Below are positions 59,622-64,000 of a stretch of DNA of 64,000 bases, one piece after another (within the stretch, counting starts at the first letter, position 1; each line of letters opens with the position of its first letter). The notes beneath the pieces were generated by a model. That model was given only the letters and a program-made list of their open reading frames with translations. It was not told where the DNA came from and searched no databases. A program made the translations under genes and the position numbers. The stretch covers positions 1,608,364 to 1,672,363 of the forward strand of contig NZ_CANDOB010000001.1 of assembly GCF_947387515.1 (NCBI RefSeq). Direction: 5' to 3'. The stretch comes from Alkalihalobacillus sp. CinArs1 (lineage in GTDB: Bacteria > Bacillota > Bacilli > Bacillales > Guptibacillaceae).

Positions 59622-61419
59622 TCTCTTCGACCTCCCTTATTCGCTTATAAGGAAGTGTAAAGTAAATTGTCGTTCCTTTACCCCACTTACTTTCTGCCCA
59701 GATGTCCCCATGGTGCGCATTGATCATTTCTTTTGCGATCGCTAATCCAAGACCCGTACCGCCTAATTGACGAGAGCGCGCCTTATCGACTCGATAAAAG
59801 CGATCGAATATTTTAGACAAGTTGTTCTTTGGAATTCCAACACCCTGATCACTGATACTAACACGAACTTTTTTACCGATCGTCCAGCAGCGAGCTGTGA
59901 TCGTTCCACCTTCAGGCGAATATTTGATGGCATTGGAAATGATGTTGTCGAGCACCTGAGTCATCTTATCTCGATCGATTCTCGTATAGATTGCAGCAGT
60001 AGGAAGCTGACGAACGATCTCAATGTTTTCACGCTTAGACATCTCGAACCGATCTAGAACTTGATCAAACATCTCTACAAAGTCAACCTCGCTAAATTCA
60101 AGGCGATATTCCTTTTTATCCATCTTTGAGAGTTGAAGAAGGTCGTTTACGAGTCTGATCATACGCTCTGTTTCGTTCTGAGTCACACTTAAGAAGCGTG
60201 GCGCAATCTCTGGGTCAGAAAGAGCACCATCTTGAAGAGCTTCTAAATAGCTTCTCATCGTTGTAAGTGGTGTACGAAGCTCATGAGAAACATTCACAAC
60301 GAATTCTCTACGTTCTTGCTCTAGCTGCTCTTGTTCAGTAATATCATGCAGAACGGCAATTAGACCATTGATAGGTCCATCTTCTTTATGAATAATAGAG
60401 AAGTTCACGCGAATGATAAATGTTTGATGTTCATTACTTAAATCGAGGATAACAGAGTCTGGACCATTATAAAGATCATCCCACGTTTTTTCCTCAGCGT
60501 ATTGGAGAACCTTATTTAACGGCGTACCTAAGGCTGTTTCACGCGAAACATCCATCATCTCCTCAGCTCGATCATTCATAAGGATGATCATCCCTTCACG
60601 ATCTGTTGCGATAACACCATCTGTCATATAGGCAAGAACGGAAGTTAGCTTACGACGCTCTCCTTCTGTAATCGCATTCGCTTCTTGTAACCTTCTAGTT
60701 AAATCGTTAAAAGCTAGCGCAAGTTGACCGATTTCGTCTTCTCCGTATACCTTTACCTTACGAGTAAAATCTCCGCGTGCCATAACAAGTGCCTGTTTAC
60801 GCATATCAGAGATCGGCCGCGTAATCGTACGAGAAATAACGATTCCTAATAAACCTGTTAAGACAAGCGCGATAAGCGCAGATTGAGCCAATAATTTATT
60901 TACCTCGTTCGCTTGCTTAAATACATGTTCCATATCAGCTTGAATATAGACAGCACCTACAGTTGAATTCGTATCGCCTACTACCGCCACACTGTAGACG
61001 AAAAACCGCTCTCCATCTTCATCCACTAATATTTCTTGATCATCAATTCCATTGAGAGCACTATTCACGTACTCATTTGTTGAAAGCGATCCAACTAATT
61101 CATCATCATAGAGAGAACCTACGATCTGACCAAGTGAATTGATGACATAGATTTGGCGAATCTCCTTTTGGTTAAAATTCGCTATTAATTCTGCTATCGA
61201 ATTGCTTTCCTCATCACTCTTACTGTTGATTTGACTGGACACATTTTCAGCCAGCAGCTGAGCACGGTCTTTCACTGAATTCACATAGTTCTGTTCAAAC
61301 TGTTCTTCAAGCTTGTCGTTAAAATAGACGGAAATAAATTGGATCGCGATAAGGATAAGAAGAACATATACGATTGCAAATTTAAAATGTATGGATTTAA
61401 AAAAGCCCACTTTCCCCAT
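59608..61419 (-). CDS. walK: Cell-wall sensor histidine kinase WalK (YycG)
   Basis: A 603-residue kinase: helix 11-31, extracytoplasmic PAS-like domain 32-180, helix 181-200, HAMP about 200-250 ('RTITRPISDMRKQALVMARGDFT'), cytoplasmic PAS 255-365, HisKA with phospho-acceptor His379 ('VSHELRTPLTTMRSYLEAL'), and HATPase with N-box 'NIISNAIKYSPEGG', 'ISDQGVGIPKNNLSKIFDRFYRVDKARS' and 'GGTGLGLAI'. It senses lipid II or cell-wall status and phosphorylates WalR. Overlaps walH by 14 bp and follows walR by 10 bp. Confidence 0.98.
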   Translation of the reverse strand: MGKVGFFKSIHFKFAIVYVLLILIAIQFISVYFNDKLEEQFEQNYVNSVKDRAQLLAENVSSQINSKSDEESNSIAELIANFNQKEIRQIYVINSLGQIVGSLYDDELVGSLSTNEYVNSALNGIDDQEILVDEDGERFFVYSVAVVGDTNSTVGAVYIQADMEHVFKQANEVNKLLAQSALIALVLTGLLGIVISRTITRPISDMRKQALVMARGDFTRKVKVYGEDEIGQLALAFNDLTRRLQEANAITEGERRKLTSVLAYMTDGVIATDREGMIILMNDRAEEMMDVSRETALGTPLNKVLQYAEEKTWDDLYNGPDSVILDLSNEHQTFIIRVNFSIIHKEDGPINGLIAVLHDITEQEQLEQERREFVVNVSHELRTPLTTMRSYLEALQDGALSDPEIAPRFLSVTQNETERMIRLVNDLLQLSKMDKKEYRLEFSEVDFVEMFDQVLDRFEMSKRENIEIVRQLPTAAIYTRIDRDKMTQVLDNIISNAIKYSPEGGTITARCWTIGKKVRVSISDQGVGIPKNNLSKIFDRFYRVDKARSRQLGGTGLGLAIAKEMINAHHGDIWAESKWGKGTTIYFTLPYKRIREVEENEND

Positions 61420-61429
61420 TTATATCAGA

Positions 61430-62134
61430 CTACTCCTGTTCCGGCTCACGCATATAGTATCCAACCCCACGGCGAGTAATGATCCATGATGGATGACTAG
61501 GGTTATCTTCTACCTTTTCTCGAAGTCTGCGCACAGTGACATCTACTGTTCTTACATCACCAAAATAATCATAGCCCCACACTGTTTGTAATAGGTGCTC
61601 ACGGGTCATTACCTGGCCAATATGCTTCGATAGATAGTGAAGTAATTCAAATTCTCTATGCGTTAATTCGATCGACTCTTCTCGCTTTGTCACTAGGTAC
61701 GCATCTGGATGAATCGTCAACGCACCTACGTTAATAACAGAGTTTGTCGATGATTCCTTTTCAGGCTCCTGTTGGCGTCTTCTTAAGTTTGCTTTCACTC
61801 TCGCAATTAACTCTCTCGTACTGAAAGGCTTCGTAACATAGTCATCTGCCCCTAGCTCAAGACCAAGCACTTTATCGATTTCAGAGTCTTTTGCAGTAAG
61901 CATAATGATCGGCATTTCGTATTTCTTTCTCACTTCTCGACACACTTCCATGCCATCACGCTGAGGAAGCATGATATCAAGAAGAATCATGTCTGGATTT
62001 TCTTCTTCAACTTTTGCAATTGCTTCATCTCCATCGTAAGCGCATACAACGTTAAAGCCTTCCTTCTCAAGATTAAACTGAAGTATATCAGCGATCGGTT
62101 TTTCATCATCTACAACAAGAATTTTCTTGTCCAT
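61430..62134 (-). CDS. walR: Response regulator WalR (YycF)
   Basis: A 234-residue OmpR-type regulator. Receiver domain 1-118 with Asp9/Asp10, phosphorylated Asp53 ('[11 protein letters not shown]'), Thr in 'MLTAKD' and Lys in 'DDYVTKPF'. Winged-helix output 130-232 ('[54 protein letters not shown]'). Essential in B. subtilis, controlling autolysins and wall synthesis. First gene of walRKHIJ. Confidence 0.98.
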   Translation of the reverse strand: MDKKILVVDDEKPIADILQFNLEKEGFNVVCAYDGDEAIAKVEEENPDMILLDIMLPQRDGMEVCREVRKKYEMPIIMLTAKDSEIDKVLGLELGADDYVTKPFSTRELIARVKANLRRRQQEPEKESSTNSVINVGALTIHPDAYLVTKREESIELTHREFELLHYLSKHIGQVMTREHLLQTVWGYDYFGDVRTVDVTVRRLREKVEDNPSHPSWIITRRGVGYYMREPEQE

Positions 62135-62257
62135 TATGAACGCTCCTTTTTATTAATACAGGTAATATGTATTCTCAAGTAAAAGTCATGTCTTATTTCG
62201 TCTATTCTATCATATTATAACTATTTTATTTATCCTCTACCCTTTACCTTCAAATGT

Positions 62258-62291
62258 AAAAAGAAAACCTTCAGCAAAAACTGAAGGTTTT
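62258..62291 (-). terminator. Terminator of M23 peptidase gene
   Basis: AAAACCTTCAG / CTGAAGGTTTT, 11-bp stem, 6-nt loop, followed by CTTTTTAC on the minus strand. Confidence 0.8.
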
Positions 62292-62297
62292 TCTTTC

Positions 62298-63692
62298 CTA
62301 TAGGTAATCCATTGGATTTTCAAGTTTACCATTTTTATATACTTCAAGGTGCAGGTGAACTCCCGTTGATTTACCAGTCGTACCCATCACACCGATCTTG
62401 TCACCTTTTTGAACAGTATCTCCGACAGATACCGAGATGGATGATAGATGAGCGTACGTTGTTTTCATTCCGTTATTATGGTTGATCGTAACTTGGTTAC
62501 CGTAACCGCTTCGCTTACCAGCTGCAGTGACTGTTCCATTATCTACAGTCTTGATCGTCCGATCAGAGACGCCTGCGATATCGATTCCTTTATGGAACGA
62601 TCCCCAACGTTCTCCCTGTTTACTTGTTATCGTACCACCAACTGCAGGCCACGCGAATGATCCTGTACCTTTAGAAGGAATCTCTTTTGTACCGATCGTA
62701 ACCTTCTCCTTAACGGGTTCCTTCGTCACTTCTTCTTTAATAATTTCTTTGTTAGTGATTTCACCATTTTCTCGTGAAATACTATACGTTACCTTCTTCT
62801 CACCTTTTTCCCCGGTTTGAGTAACGTCTTTCTTTCCTTTTAGAAGAGAATCACTTTTAGTGGTTTCTGTATCGAAATCAATCTCTTCATCTTTCGTAAC
62901 TTCTTCTGTTTCTAGTACTTTTACGAATTGTTTCTCTTCTAGAACCGTTACCTTATCGCTCTCAAGCTTATCGTCTTCTGCAAGGTCATTTAGTTCTCTG
63001 ATCTCTGCTTCTTCCATGTCATATTCATCCGCAAGATCAGCGAGCGTTTCATCTTCCGAAACTTCTATCTCAACTTCTTTAAGATAACCATCCTCAATTT
63101 GCGTGACGCCTTCTTCTTCAGTCAACACATTATGCTTCTTCGCTTCAACTTCCTCAATAAAGAGGTCAGAAGAAAGCTCTAAGTAGTCAGCAGGATGTTT
63201 CTCGTTATCTTCATCGATTTTACTTTCGATCTCTTTGACCTTATCATCTGAAAGAAATGGCTTTGCGTATACCCAAAGCGCATCTTTCGCGCTAGATTCA
63301 CTCGAGAAGATGCCGACAGATTCATTCTCAAATGACAGTTCATAGCCCTTTGCAACGAAAGTGAGCTCATCTGCAACCTTATCTAACGTCTCTTCATTAT
63401 CATATGAAGGCTGAAACAAGCGTTTAGGGACGATTTGAAGATCGTTTTCGACCATCAAAGTTAACTCACCTGTTTGTTTTTCTTCTTTAATCTTGTCTAC
63501 TTGCTCTTTCAATTGCTCTTTATCATCGATCGTTCCTATATTACTACCATCTATGTATACGTGATAGACTGGTTTCATCATATTATATACAGTAGCACCC
63601 GCTGGCTCGATACCAGTCACCATGCTAACACTTATCAACGAGACCAAAACAGCGGATTGACATATTCGTTTTACTACTTTAGGTGTTGCCAT
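62298..63692 (-). CDS. Secreted LysM-G5-M23 peptidoglycan endopeptidase
   Basis: A 464-residue exported protein. ATG at 63692 follows AGGAGG; the frame opens 10 codons earlier without a site. An N-terminal signal-like hydrophobic stretch (about 15-35) precedes an acidic region (50-210). A LysM-like segment follows ('EIEVSEDETLADLADEYDMEEAEIRELNDL', about 205-240), then a G5 domain (about 245-325) and the M23 domain (345-464). The M23 zinc motifs are 'FHKGIDIAG' (HxxxD) and 'GVHLHLEVY' (HxH). It probably cuts peptide crosslinks in peptidoglycan. It lies upstream of walR on the same strand, separated by a terminator; WalR control is plausible but no clear WalR box pair was seen. Confidence 0.9.
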   Translation of the reverse strand: MATPKVVKRICQSAVLVSLISVSMVTGIEPAGATVYNMMKPVYHVYIDGSNIGTIDDKEQLKEQVDKIKEEKQTGELTLMVENDLQIVPKRLFQPSYDNEETLDKVADELTFVAKGYELSFENESVGIFSSESSAKDALWVYAKPFLSDDKVKEIESKIDEDNEKHPADYLELSSDLFIEEVEAKKHNVLTEEEGVTQIEDGYLKEVEIEVSEDETLADLADEYDMEEAEIRELNDLAEDDKLESDKVTVLEEKQFVKVLETEEVTKDEEIDFDTETTKSDSLLKGKKDVTQTGEKGEKKVTYSISRENGEITNKEIIKEEVTKEPVKEKVTIGTKEIPSKGTGSFAWPAVGGTITSKQGERWGSFHKGIDIAGVSDRTIKTVDNGTVTAAGKRSGYGNQVTINHNNGMKTTYAHLSSISVSVGDTVQKGDKIGVMGTTGKSTGVHLHLEVYKNGKLENPMDYL

Positions 63693-63865
63693 AATGTTTC
63701 CTCCTGCGATTTGCCTACGCAAAAAATTAACTCACGATTTGAATCCTACCATATATATAAAGTCAATAGGGTATTACTCCCCAATTTGTAACAAGAATGT
63801 AGTCTATTCGTCATGATTGTGGTATTCCTTGGGAAGATTTCTAGTATTTTCGGGTATGTTGGAAC

Positions 63866-63897
63866 ATAAAAAAGCATATCTCAAAGGAGATATGCTT
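63866..63897 (-). terminator. Terminator downstream of tRNA-Phe
   Basis: AAGCATATCTC / GAGATATGCTT, 11-bp perfect stem, 4-nt loop, followed by TTTTTATG on the minus strand. Confidence 0.85.
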
Positions 63898-63924
63898 GTA
63901 TCTTAAGCGATTATAAGTTAAAAA

Positions 63925-64000
63925 TGGTGGCTCCGGACGGAATCGAACCGCCGACACGTGGATTTTCAGTCCACTGCTCTACCGACTGAGCTACAGAGCC
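63925..64000 (-). tRNA. tRNA-Phe (GAA)
   Basis: A complete 76-nt cloverleaf on the minus strand with encoded 3' CCA (63925-63927). Acceptor GGCTCTG/CGGAGCC, D arm AGCTCAGTCGGTAGAGC, anticodon stem GTGGA/TCCAC with loop CTGAAAA (anticodon GAA), and T arm GGCGGTTCGATTCCGTC. The 5' G is the last base of the window; other tRNAs may precede it outside. Confidence 0.97.

Noticed and set aside
63693..63830. WalR box upstream of the M23 peptidase gene
   Set aside because: One TGTTAC half-site is visible, but no second half-site at the required spacing.

Overview
The window is 64 kb of moderate-to-low GC DNA from a Firmicute of the Bacillaceae. The evidence is the menaquinol oxidase qoxABCD with a convergent ywcE-like sporulation gene, the block rlmH-yyzF-htrC-walJ-walI-walH-walK-walR in the order I know from Bacillus subtilis, strong AGGAGG-type ribosome binding sites with frequent TTG/GTG starts, and many CcpA (cre), NagR and purine-riboswitch signals. 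The genus cannot be settled from sequence reading alone. Three features point to an origin-proximal position: the wal/rlmH/yyzF block, a full consensus parS site (26221-26236), and a cluster of DnaA boxes around yyzF (54959-55216). I see no transposase, prophage, CRISPR array or rRNA.

Layout. 1-9 kb: end of a metallo-beta-lactamase-fold gene, a FAD oxidoreductase/msrAB operon, aminopeptidase ampS, an ATP-grasp protein, a DUF2515/RRNPP-regulator pair, an Eis-type acetyltransferase and ywcE. 9-13 kb: qoxABCD, with an Fnr/Crp-type palindrome at its promoter and a histidine-rich tail on QoxA. 13-18 kb: an SDR, then a sucrose module (lacI-type repressor, PTS EIIBC, sucrose-6-P hydrolase) with three candidate repressor operators and a cre. 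18-26 kb: MFS exporter, FAD dehydrogenase, CPA1 antiporter, DEAD helicase, topB and parS. 26-31 kb: a GH13 glucosidase divergent from adenine deaminase, which sits behind a guanine-type riboswitch; then a Gfo/Idh/MocA oxidoreductase and a CarD-family regulator. 31-36 kb: gluconate genes gntP-gntK divergent from an RpiR-type regulator, then a GC-rich structured repeat. 36-45 kb: rRNA methyltransferase, a small spore-protein-like gene, a second MFS exporter, a hydrolase/ArsR divergent pair, an ABC exporter and a PLD-family protein. 45-50.5 kb: GlcNAc genes (nagA-nagB-nagR-SIS, divergent nagP) with two inverted NagR boxes, each overlapping a -35 element.

50.5-52.6 kb holds the most striking locus. 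It is a chromosomal ParM-like actin ATPase followed by a protein that looks like a tandem ribbon-helix-helix ParR. Upstream is an array of sixteen GTNNAC boxes whose positions are exactly mirror-symmetric about 52481.5. This has the architecture of a type II plasmid partition system (parMRC) but lies among housekeeping genes, in a region that also has a parS site. 52.6-64 kb: mqo, rlmH, yyzF, htrC, the walRKHIJ cell-wall two-component operon, a LysM/G5/M23 peptidoglycan hydrolase and a tRNA-Phe.

Functional themes are carbon uptake under catabolite control (sucrose, alpha-glucosides, gluconate, GlcNAc; about ten cre-like sites), aerobic respiration (qox, mqo), cell-wall homeostasis (wal, M23) and DNA segregation/replication control (parS, DnaA boxes, parMRC-like locus). 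Start codons were chosen by ribosome-binding-site position. Two genes shorter than 60 codons (yyzF and a 31-residue cationic peptide) were found by direct reading.
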